From an uncultured Isosphaeraceae bacterium (GTDB lineage Bacteria > Planctomycetota > Planctomycetia > Isosphaerales > Isosphaeraceae): a stretch of DNA of 7,035 nucleotides. The notes beneath the pieces were generated by a model that was given only the letters and a program-made list of their open reading frames with translations, had not been told where the DNA came from and did not search any database. Both the position numbers and the translations under genes were made by a program. Each line of letters begins with the position of its first letter. Position 1 is the stretch's first letter. Of this stretch, positions 1 through 6,900 are shown one piece after another. The stretch is taken from the NCBI GenBank assembly GCA_937907405.1, contig CALCIC010000107.1, positions 1 through 7,035 of the forward strand. The letters are read 5' to 3'.

Positions 1-84
1 CGCCACCGGCGCAAGCGACAACGCCACGCGCGCTTCAAGCCTCTCAACCCCCGGCCGCGCCTGCTTCCGCGATGGACGCCTCAT
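1..84 (-). CDS. N-terminus of a LEPR-XLL motif protein (partial, runs off left edge)
   Basis: This is a 28-codon fragment: an ATG at 84 is read leftward and stays open to base 1. The peptide begins MRRPSRKQARPGVERLEAR and continues VALSLAPVA. A basic start followed by RP-x-VE-x-LE-x-R-x-x-LS is the LEPR-XLL type of N-terminal motif found on large exported planctomycete proteins. The M15 peptidase gene in this window has the matching RPTVEMLEERALMAS. The start is well fixed: an in-frame TGA lies four codons upstream, and TGAGG at 92-96 sits 7 bases before the ATG. What the rest of the protein does cannot be seen; by family habit it would be a surface or secreted protein, often long and repetitive. 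It is separated by about 570 noncoding bases from the next gene upstream, so it probably has its own promoter. Confidence 0.8.
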   Translation of the reverse strand, partial: MRRPSRKQARPGVERLEARVALSLAPVA

Positions 85-91
85 GCTCGTG

Positions 92-96
92 CCTCA
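92..96 (-). promoter_or_regulatory. Ribosome binding site of the left-edge LEPR-XLL gene
   Basis: TGAGG read on the minus strand lies 7 bases upstream of the ATG at 84. It supports this start, together with the in-frame TGA that overlaps it. The M15 peptidase gene has a closely similar TGAGGA before its own start. Confidence 0.6.
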
Positions 97-239
97 AGCT
101 GCAACAGTCGGACGTCCCCGACCGCTCGAATCGAATCGTCGCGATCAAGGACGGGTGCGAGGACCAAAATCCATCACGTCAACCGTCGCCGAGCCTCGTT
201 GCCCGGCCCCCGCGCCGCCGTTCCTGCTTGGGGCCGGCC

Positions 240-266
240 ATCGTATCATCAAACCCAGTATTTCAA
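240..266 (-). promoter_or_regulatory. Weak candidate sigma-70-like promoter for the left-edge gene
   Basis: On the minus strand TTGAAA (266-261) is followed after 15 bases by TACGAT (245-240). Each box matches four or five of six consensus bases, but the spacer is shorter than the usual 17, and planctomycete promoters are poorly defined. It is about 155 bases upstream of the ATG at 84. Confidence 0.15.
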
Positions 267-348
267 GAGTCCGTTGATCCGATATTCCCCGAGCGTTGCT
301 TAATTACAACACTCCGCTCGCCTCGATCCGCTCAAACCGCGCGCACAC

Positions 349-389
349 GAAGCCCCGCGGGGAACAGCGAGCGTCCCCCGCGAGGCTTC
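349..389 (-). terminator. Strong GC-rich hairpin, possible transcript end without U-tract
   Basis: Two 14-base arms (349-362 and 376-389) pair around a 13-base loop, with one non-Watson-Crick position (355/383). In a minus-strand RNA that position is a U-G wobble, whereas in a plus-strand RNA it is a C-A mismatch, so the structure is slightly better as minus-strand RNA, the direction of all genes here. It lies about 260 bases beyond the stop of the small PEP-CTERM gene. No run of U follows on either strand, so it is not a standard intrinsic terminator. It could instead protect a 3' end, be part of a leader of the left-edge gene, or be an interspersed repeat. Confidence 0.35.
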
Positions 390-651
390 CCGCATCAGCG
401 TTGGCTTGAGCAATCGACTACGGCCGACGAGCGGCCCAGTCTCGGATTCCCACGCCCCATGCCGCCCGGGGAACCTTCTCTTTTCAGATGCATAACATGG
501 AGAACCTGGGGCACGCCCACGTCATCCCATCTTCGCCATTTTGCCTCTCTGTTGGTGCGTGGCCATCTGGCCTTTAAGACCTTATGCTTGAAGTGTTGAA
601 ACCAACTAGCAGCGCGTGCAGGGCAAGCGCATCAGGATCGTAAGGCCCCCA

Positions 652-1185
652 TTACCGACCCCGTGCAACTTGTTCTGTACGGCGGGGGTAAGCGATGACC
701 CCCAATGACCCGATGCCAAGAAGAATCAAGGACGAAGGCTCTGGGACAGCTTGACCTGAAGGTGCAAGTACGAAGTCGGTGTAGCTCGGGCCGCTCGTGT
801 CGACAACATGATCCCAGGCACTCGCCGAAAATGGGAGGAACTCCGTAGCCTCTTCCGCACTCTCGATCACAAACGTGAAGGACGCTCCAGGCGCAAGGTC
901 GTACTCATAGGGAGACTCGAAACTGGTGCTAAACCAGTCAATGTATGTCACATCATCAGTAGCATAATCCCATCCGGCAGGCGTCTCGATGATCGAGACC
1001 GGAGCGTCAATCTCCAAATGGAACAGGCTGATGAAATTCGGGCTGGCCAATGGCTCATCGTTGAAGAGCGTGTATGTGAAAGTTGAGCCCGATTGGGTGA
1101 ACGTCAGATGGGCCAGCAAGTCGGCCTCGGCATCCGAAACCAAAGCAGTGAAGAGCAACGCCGCAAAACAAATGCCTTTTCTCAT
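652..1185 (-). CDS. Small exported PEP-CTERM protein, function unknown
   Basis: The product has 177 residues. Residues 1-21 form a signal peptide (MRK, a hydrophobic stretch, then DAEA before DLL). The body at about 22-145 is beta-rich and acidic, with P-x-GW near 69-72, a YIDWF segment at 81-85 and LAPGASFTF at 97-105, a pattern I associate with small planctomycete PEP-CTERM proteins but cannot tie to a named domain. The tail is a textbook sorting signal: VPEPSS at 147-152, a hydrophobic stretch, then YPRR and a basic end. Such tails are recognised by exosortase, which is not encoded here. I chose the ATG at 1185 over an upstream in-frame start at 1278 because the signal peptide begins exactly here and the longer form overlaps the preceding gene. 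AAGG lies 9 bases upstream. The peptidase gene ends at 1205, leaving 19 bases, so the two are probably one operon. The stop is TAA. Confidence 0.9.
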   Translation of the reverse strand: MRKGICFAALLFTALVSDAEADLLAHLTFTQSGSTFTYTLFNDEPLASPNFISLFHLEIDAPVSIIETPAGWDYATDDVTYIDWFSTSFESPYEYDLAPGASFTFVIESAEEATEFLPFSASAWDHVVDTSGPSYTDFVLAPSGQAVPEPSSLILLGIGSLGVIAYPRRTEQVARGR

Positions 1186-1204
1186 TGCCTTGAACCTTTT
1201 CGTA

Positions 1205-2929
1205 TCATTGCCATCCGACGTGAATGTGATTTTCCCGAAGATCGCCAACAGGTACCTGCCTAGCACCCTGTTCGGCAATGGCTATTCCCTGTGTGCTAGC
1301 CGCCGCTTGCAAGGCGGGGTAGAGGACTTCGTGGAGCGGCAACGTCACTCTTCTAGAGGATCCATTCACCATGATGATTACCTGAACCAGGCTAGGGACA
1401 AGATCAAGGGCGCTGCCCCGAGTATGTCTACTTTCTGGAATTCTACTACCAACGTATCGATTCCTCTGGGGGTTGCGGTAACCACTGCTGATTGTAACAG
1501 GAGCGTTATCCGGAATCGAGGTATTATACCTCTGGCCGGCGATAGTAACCGTCACTTGCCGCCCTCGGTAAGCCGCTAGGATCGCGTTGTAGCGAGCATC
1601 AAGTCCGACGGACAATTGAACTCCGTAGTTGCCAGCGTTGTATCCTAGCCCAAGAGAAGGGACCACTTCGCTTCTCGCCGGAACAGGGATATCATAGTCG
1701 TAGTATTCCTGTCGAAGACAATCCGTCTCATCCTGTTTCAGATCACCCAAGTTCGTATCCGAGAGTCGTGATTCGAATCGTTTTCCATTGACATTCATGC
1801 TGGCAATTACTTGAAAACAGATCGCTGGATTCTGCTTATCGCTTCCTTGACTCCAGACCGTGCGGCGATTGGTCACAAGAGCCTGGTTATCAGAGGGCGT
1901 GAATCGGAAGGTAGCTACTCCGTCCGCGTCCGTGGTAGTGACGACATTGGTTGGAAACCCAGAGACATCGGCTGCCGCACCCGATCCTTGGACAGTCCAA
2001 AACACTTGCGTACCACTCGGCACCCCAGTGACAGAAGCGCCAAGCTCGATTGAGTCGGTCGTGATGAATGAGCTAGTGCTAATATAATCAATATTGATAG
2101 CAGGATTGATAGTAGGCGCCTTGTCCATTCTCACGGAAAGGAAGACGCTCCTTGCAAAATAACCACCTGCTGGAACCGACGCCTGATTGAGAACCGACAC
2201 TTGAAAAACATCACCTATTACTGCGTTGAATGTGACCTGGCCGGATGTCACGCTGTCGACTTGGCCTTCGCCGCCGGAAATCAAGTCTCCTCCCTGATCT
2301 TTGTAATTAAAAGAGATCCTGTAATTCCCGACCGAGCCCACGCTCGGGGAGCGTATGCCGCTGATGCCTGCCGCCATCGTAATCTCGACAGGCTTCCCGA
2401 GTTCATCGGGGGTGTCGGCGGCGATTTCCAATGGGATCGCAGCACCGTAACTATTACCCTCGCTCGATTGAGTACCGGCAACACCAAATGAATTATATGA
2501 TCCCAACGGGTCCGAGGTGATGCCAACCGCCGATGTTACCTGCACAATAGTCAAAGTGCCGGGATCACCACCATAAGCAGGACCACCGCTTCTTTTGGTG
2601 TCTATGGCGGCACCGGAGTGTTGCGGACCGAATTCGTTCATTGCAAAAAATGGGGGCTCGAATGGAGCTCCGATCGGGAACTCCGCATCAGCGAAGCTGC
2701 GTAACCCCTCAGCGCCGACGCCGATAGGGGACTGGTCGGCGTAGATCTGTCCGCCCCCAGAGACCATGGCGGCGATCGACCCTCCTCCGAAGACGAGGCT
2801 GGCCATCAACGCTCGTTCTTCCAGCATCTCGACGGTTGGCCTGCTCGATTTGCGACCGCGCGCCTTGCGAGAGAGGGTGGTTTCGCGGCGGTCGGCTTGA
2901 CGATTCAGGAGATGGCCTTCGAACGACAT
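1205..2929 (-). CDS. LEPR-XLL surface protein with Ig-like domain and C-terminal M15/LAS-type zinc peptidase
   Basis: The product has 574 residues and is probably a peptidoglycan-type D-Ala-D-Ala carboxypeptidase or related amide hydrolase acting outside the cytoplasm. Residues 1-30 are basic and 30-44 carry the LEPR-XLL motif (RPTVEMLEERALMAS). Residues 45-270 are Gly/Ser/Thr-rich, beta-like and unrecognised. Residues about 273-375 resemble a bacterial Ig-like (Big_1) domain: FWTVQGSGAA followed by TTDADGVATFRFTPS. The last 100 residues are the enzyme: SSGYRNPQRNRYVGS at 481-495, the zinc motif SRHTRGSALD at 500-509 (H502 and D509 as ligands) and HIH at 568-570 near the end, with H570 the expected third ligand. 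The overall pattern is closest to the Peptidase_M15_3 family. The catalytic acid is not certain; E566 and D563 are nearby candidates. Exactly two cysteines (C371, C404) could form a disulfide between Ig-like and enzyme domains. The ATG is preceded by GAGGA 9 bases upstream. No C-terminal anchor follows the enzyme. Base composition is much lower in GC than in the kinase gene. Confidence 0.88.
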   Translation of the reverse strand: MSFEGHLLNRQADRRETTLSRKARGRKSSRPTVEMLEERALMASLVFGGGSIAAMVSGGGQIYADQSPIGVGAEGLRSFADAEFPIGAPFEPPFFAMNEFGPQHSGAAIDTKRSGGPAYGGDPGTLTIVQVTSAVGITSDPLGSYNSFGVAGTQSSEGNSYGAAIPLEIAADTPDELGKPVEITMAAGISGIRSPSVGSVGNYRISFNYKDQGGDLISGGEGQVDSVTSGQVTFNAVIGDVFQVSVLNQASVPAGGYFARSVFLSVRMDKAPTINPAINIDYISTSSFITTDSIELGASVTGVPSGTQVFWTVQGSGAAADVSGFPTNVVTTTDADGVATFRFTPSDNQALVTNRRTVWSQGSDKQNPAICFQVIASMNVNGKRFESRLSDTNLGDLKQDETDCLRQEYYDYDIPVPARSEVVPSLGLGYNAGNYGVQLSVGLDARYNAILAAYRGRQVTVTIAGQRYNTSIPDNAPVTISSGYRNPQRNRYVGSRIPESRHTRGSALDLVPSLVQVIIMVNGSSRRVTLPLHEVLYPALQAAASTQGIAIAEQGARQVPVGDLRENHIHVGWQ

Positions 2930-2938
2930 CGTGCTGTG

Positions 2939-2944
2939 TCCTCA
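2939..2944 (-). promoter_or_regulatory. Ribosome binding site of the M15-type peptidase gene
   Basis: TGAGGA on the minus strand lies 9 bases upstream of the ATG at 2929. It supports the start that places the LEPR-XLL motif at residues 30-44, the usual distance from the N-terminus for this motif. Confidence 0.55.
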
Positions 2945-3010
2945 GTTGGCTTGATCGTATGGTGTGGATGCGACTCGTTGCCTCTCACACCCCGGTTGAA
3001 TCAAGGAAGA

Positions 3011-3745
3011 TCAGGCGACTCGGGTAGTTCGTGCTGCTCTTAATGCGACGAAGCCAACGAGTCCGGCGATACCGCAAAGGGCGAGTGACGAAGGCTCGGG
3101 GACAGCGGACGTGTCGAAATTGACGGTGAGTGTGGGGGCGAATGAGACGCCCGAGGACGCGTCGCCGTAGAGGTACACGATGGACCTGGATCCGGCTGAC
3201 GTTAGAAAGCCGACGTTCGAGATGCCGCCGTTGACCAGGGACTGGATGTAGCTCGTCGCGTCGATGTTGAACGTCTGATCCAACCCCGACGGTTTAATCG
3301 GCAGAGGCCCCGTGGCGCCGAGAAGGACGTTGGGGATCGTGAAATCCGAGATCGTTACGGTTGGGCTGCTTGAGGGGTACCCGCTGACGTTTAACGAGGG
3401 GGAGTCATAAATCGGTGTCGCTCCCGCGATGGTGAACGTAAATGTGGCCGAATTGATCTGGGCGCCGGCGAGCGAAGAGAGGTTGAATTTGAATGCCGAC
3501 TCGGAATACGACCCACCGGAATCGGGGCTTCCAACGAAATTCTCCAACAGTGAGCCGCCCAGGACGAGAGAGTTGTTGGGGTTTGGAGACGCGGCCCCCG
3601 TGACGCTGAGGGTGCCGACGCTGGTTGGCGACTCCGCGATGGACGCGGCGTGCGTGATCGTGGGGCCGGTCACGAACAACAAACCCATCAGAATTGCCGT
3701 TGCCACGGCCTGTTTCCATGCAAGAGAGGGAAACGTGCGATTCAT
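3011..3745 (-). CDS. Secreted PEP-CTERM protein with DNRLRE/CBM96-like beta domain
   Basis: The product has 244 residues. Residues 1-33 are a signal peptide (MNRTFPSLAWKQ, hydrophobic core, cleavage after THA). Residues about 34-212 look like a DNRLRE/CBM96-type beta-sandwich: a glycine-rich start with SLVLGG, SAFKFNLSSLAGAQINSATF at 83-102, FNIDATSYIQSLVNGG at 159-174, NVGFLTS at 177-183 and the closing APTLTVNF at 203-210. Family members are extracellular and often linked to polysaccharide binding or cell-surface matrix; the exact ligand here is unknown. The end is a PEP-CTERM signal: VPEPSS at 215-220, a hydrophobic helix, then RAARTTR. I chose the ATG at 3745 because the signal peptide starts there and AGAG lies 4 bases or so upstream; a TTG start at 3892 would add 49 residues unlike an export signal. 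The gap to the peptidase start downstream is 81 bases, so cotranscription is possible. The stop is TGA. Confidence 0.87.
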   Translation of the reverse strand: MNRTFPSLAWKQAVATAILMGLLFVTGPTITHAASIAESPTSVGTLSVTGAASPNPNNSLVLGGSLLENFVGSPDSGGSYSESAFKFNLSSLAGAQINSATFTFTIAGATPIYDSPSLNVSGYPSSSPTVTISDFTIPNVLLGATGPLPIKPSGLDQTFNIDATSYIQSLVNGGISNVGFLTSAGSRSIVYLYGDASSGVSFAPTLTVNFDTSAVPEPSSLALCGIAGLVGFVALRAARTTRVA

Positions 3746-3936
3746 GGTGCTCTCTTTTGTCGTAAAGCGGTTATCTCTGAAGTTGCAAACGCCCGCACCC
3801 GAGCGAGGACAGGCCCTATCCCTCGACGATCGCCGCCTCTGCAAAGAGAGCGGCCCCTGATCGTCCAGAGCTTCGAGCGTCCTCACACCCAAGACGACAT
3901 TCCCGCCGATTCCTCACGCACTTTTTCGAAAAAGTT
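3746..3936 (-). other. Spacer between kinase and PEP-CTERM gene, probable promoter region
   Basis: These 191 bases hold the 16-bp palindrome next to the kinase stop and should include the promoter of the downstream secreted-protein gene. On the minus strand TTGCAA ends about 37 bases upstream of the ATG at 3745, with TACGAC about 18 bases further on, but the match to a sigma-70 promoter is too weak for a separate call. Confidence 0.35.
3920..3935. repeat. Perfect 16-bp palindrome ACTTTTTCGAAAAAGT beside the kinase stop
   Basis: The sequence reads identically on both strands and begins one base after the kinase TAG. It is strikingly A/T-rich inside a GC-rich neighbourhood, with a TTCGAA core. 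As RNA it can form only a six-pair stem with a UCGA loop, and no U-tract follows on either strand, so it is a poor intrinsic terminator. It may be a protein-binding site for the downstream PEP-CTERM gene, or a dispersed palindromic element. Confidence 0.5.
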
Positions 3937-6900
3937 CTACCGGCCGCCGAAATCCCCTGTTCCAAGCCATTCCTCGGCGGAGTTGGCGAAGGTCCAGGCG
4001 GCGATGGCGGGGGGGGTGGTGCCGGGGGCGTCGAGGTACATGGCGGCGAGGAGGGTGGAGCCGTCGGGGGAGAAATGGAGTCGGCGGATATCAGGCGACG
4101 GGGTTTCCAGGGTCAGGATCGCCTGGAGGCTCGCCAGGTCGACCAGGGTAATCATGCCGTCGGAACTTCCAGTGGCCAGGGTCGACCCATCGGGGGAGAC
4201 GGCAAGGGCGAATGGGCCGTGGGGCAACTCCACGACGGCCGGGCGGGCTTCGGGGGCGTCCAGGGTCCAGACCGCGGCGAATCGGGTCAATGGATAGCCC
4301 ACGATCGCCTTCCGGCCTTTCGGCGTGAACACGATCGGAATGCCCGTGGCGAAACCGGAACTCGGATACTCGCGGTGTGAATTCGTCGTGAGGTCCCAGA
4401 CGTCAAGACCGCCTCCCGACGCCAGCGCGAGGCGGTCACCATCCGGCGAGAAGGCGAATTCCGCAATGCCCTGAGAAGGCGCGCCGATCAATCGGCGGGT
4501 CGAGAGGTCCCAGACGCAGGTCCGTCCCGGCCAGACCCGCGCGGCGAGCCGGGCGCCGTCGGGTGAAAACGCAGGCGTCGCAAACCCGCCGAAAGCCTCG
4601 GACGCGGAGGGGGACTTGTCCATCCCCTCCAGCGGTGGAAGCGACACGTTCTCGCGAACCGACACGACCCGCGTCCAGGGCGGCCCGCCCAGGTGGACGA
4701 CCGCCCGAGAACCGTCGGGGGAGACCGCCCCTCGGATCGGCTCGTTGAGCCCGTATTCCGGCGCCGGGCGCATCGATCGACTGAAAAAATCCCAGGTCTT
4801 CAGGACCACGCCGTTACGGCCCTGTCGGAAGGCCGCCGTGAACGTCCCCCGGTTCAGGGCCGGCGTGATCGTGGTCATGAGGGGTTCAGGGAGCATGACC
4901 GTCTGGCAATCCTGGACGTCGCGCGCGTCCCAGATCACGAACTTGGCGTCCGCGCCGCAGACCGCCAGCTTGCGACCGTCGGGCGCGAACGCCACGCCCC
5001 AGTTTCTGACGCGCCCCGTTCGGTAGGTCCGCAGCCGGGCGCCCGATTCCACATCCCAAAGGCAAACGAGCCCCTCCCGGTGGGAAACGGCGAGGACGCG
5101 GTCGTCGGGCGAGAACGCAAGCCCGTAAGCGTGCCCGGAGGGGCCAGAGTTCAGGACCTTTTCGACGGTCTCGCCGTCCTTCTCGGTTCGCAGCCGCACC
5201 GGCCCATTCCACTCGCCCCCGGCCATGCTTCGGCCGTCGTGGCTGTAGGCGATGCCACAGAGTGATCCGAAGCCGGCGACGCGGGTCTTCGAGACGGGGG
5301 CCTCGACATTGAAACGCCAGAGGCCGGCCAGTGTCGCGACCGCGAGGGTCTGGCCGTCGGGCGAGCACGCCAGGGACTCGACCCTCGTTTCCACCGACGG
5401 AAAGGCCCGCTTCTCCCGTCTTGCGGCGACGTCCCACGCCGTGATCCGGCCCAGGTCGTCCCCCGAGAACAGCGTGAGGCCGTCGGGGCTGAAAACGACG
5501 CTGACGGCCTCCTTATCATGCTTGCCGAGCACGATCGACGGCGCGTTCTCGTCGAGCGCGTCCCAGAGCCGAACCGTGCCGTCGTCACCGCAACTGGCAA
5601 GGGTCTTGCCGTCGGGGGAGAACGTCGCCCAGTCGACGTCGCCCGCATGGCCCCGGAAGGCGCGGAGCGGCGCGCCGGTCGCGGCGTCCCAGGTTCGGAC
5701 GGTCCCATCCTGGCCGCAGGTGACGAGGGTCTTGCCGTCGGGGGCGTAATCGACGTGGTACACGTCGCCAATGTGGCCGCTGAGCCGTTGGGGCTTGAGG
5801 TGGCAGAGCCGCCAGAGGTAATGCCAGGGAAAGCCGCGTTCGTCGTCGACGCCCGGGGCCGGGACGTGCCGCGACAGCAGGGCGACGGCCTCGTCGAGCT
5901 TGTTGAGCTGGACGTACTGACCAGCCAGGGCGACGTCGTGGACGTATTCCGCGTGGCGCTGGATGCGGTCCAGGCGACTACGGGAGCGGTCGAGGTCGCC
6001 GTTCCTCGCGATCAGTGAGGCGATGACCGCGCCGCCGGCCACGACTAGAAGCAGGGCGAAGGCCAGAGAGGCGGAGAGAGCCTTGTGGCGGCGGGTCCAT
6101 CGCTCGGCCCGGCGCAGCAGGCTGGGGCGGCGGGCGAGGATCGGGCGGTGGTCGAGAAACCGGCGGAGGTCGTCGGCCATCGCGCCGGCGGTCGCGTAGC
6201 GCTGGTCTCGGACGCGACTGAGGGCGCGGAGGATGATCGTCTCAAGATCGCGGGGGATCGATCGATCCCACGACCGGAGCTTCCGAGGCTCGCCGACGGC
6301 CAGGTTGTGCAACAATTCGTCGCGGTCGGCGCCGGGGTGGACGGGGTGGAGCGTCGCCAACTCGTAGAGCGTCGCGCCCAGCGAGTACACGTCGGTTCGA
6401 TGGTCGACGCTGGAGTGATCGCCCGACGACTGCTCCGGGCTCATGTAGCGAAGCGTCCCCAGCACGTCCCCCTGGGCGGTCAGGCCGCCGTCGCCGTCCA
6501 TCCGCGCGAGGCCGAAATCGGTGATCCAGAGGTTGTCGCGGACGTCGACCATCAGGTTCGACGGCTTGACGTCGCGGTGGACGATCCCCTTGCGGTGCGC
6601 GTGTTCGAGGGCCTCGGCTGCCTGCAAGCCGACCTCGGCGACCAGCGCGTGCCGCCCCTCGACGGATCCGACGGATTCGCGAAAGTCACGGATGACGGTG
6701 GAGAGGGTGCGGCCCTCGATCAACTGCATCGCGTAGAAATGGACCCCGCGCTCACAGCCGACGGAGAAGATCGGCACGATGTTGGTATGGTGCAACTGGG
6801 CCGCCGCGCGGGCCTCGATATGGAACCGAGACAACTGGCGGGGGTCGAGGGCCGAGGCGAGCGGCAGCGCCTTAAGCGCCACCGGGCGGCCGAGGCTGAG

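Larger units (their letters stand above)
85..651. other. Intergenic region without a credible gene
   Basis: These 567 bases separate the stop of the small PEP-CTERM gene from the start of the left-edge LEPR-XLL gene. One long plus-strand reading frame (72-599) crosses it, but its product is a Ser/Pro/Arg-rich string with no recognisable motif or ribosome binding site, and it overlaps the LEPR-XLL start, so I do not accept it. The region holds a strong hairpin at 349-389 and smaller inverted repeats such as GGCCG/CGGCC at 422-436 and GGCC/GGCC at 561-572. It should contain the 3' end of the upstream transcript and the promoter of the left-edge gene. I found no tRNA, no convincing U-tailed terminator and no strong sigma-70 promoter. 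Confidence 0.6.

Noticed and set aside
295..310. GTTG/CAAC inverted repeat around TTAATTA
   Set aside because: Four-base arms are expected by chance; no second copy or associated promoter was seen.
72..599. Plus-strand reading frame of 175 codons across the left intergenic region
   Set aside because: The product is a low-information Ser/Pro/Arg-rich string with no motif, no ribosome binding site, and it overlaps the better supported LEPR-XLL start on the other strand.
1186..1278. Longer start for the small PEP-CTERM protein
   Set aside because: It would add 31 residues before an obvious signal peptide and overlap the end of the peptidase gene; the ATG at 1185 gives a typical export signal.
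989..1579. Plus-strand frame of 196 codons opposite the peptidase and PEP-CTERM genes
   Set aside because: It is antisense to two genes with clear signal, domain and sorting motifs and has no recognisable motif of its own.
2961..2991. GGTGTG/CACACC inverted repeat between the peptidase start and the upstream gene
   Set aside because: Arms of six bases with a 19-base loop and no U-tract are too weak for a terminator or operator call.
3746..3892. Longer TTG start for the DNRLRE-like PEP-CTERM protein
   Set aside because: The extra 49 residues are Arg-rich and unlike a signal peptide, which begins exactly at the ATG at 3745.
4886..5771. Alternative minus- and plus-strand frames within the kinase gene
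   Set aside because: They are Arg/Pro/Ala-rich shadows produced by the high third-position GC of the WD40 coding region.
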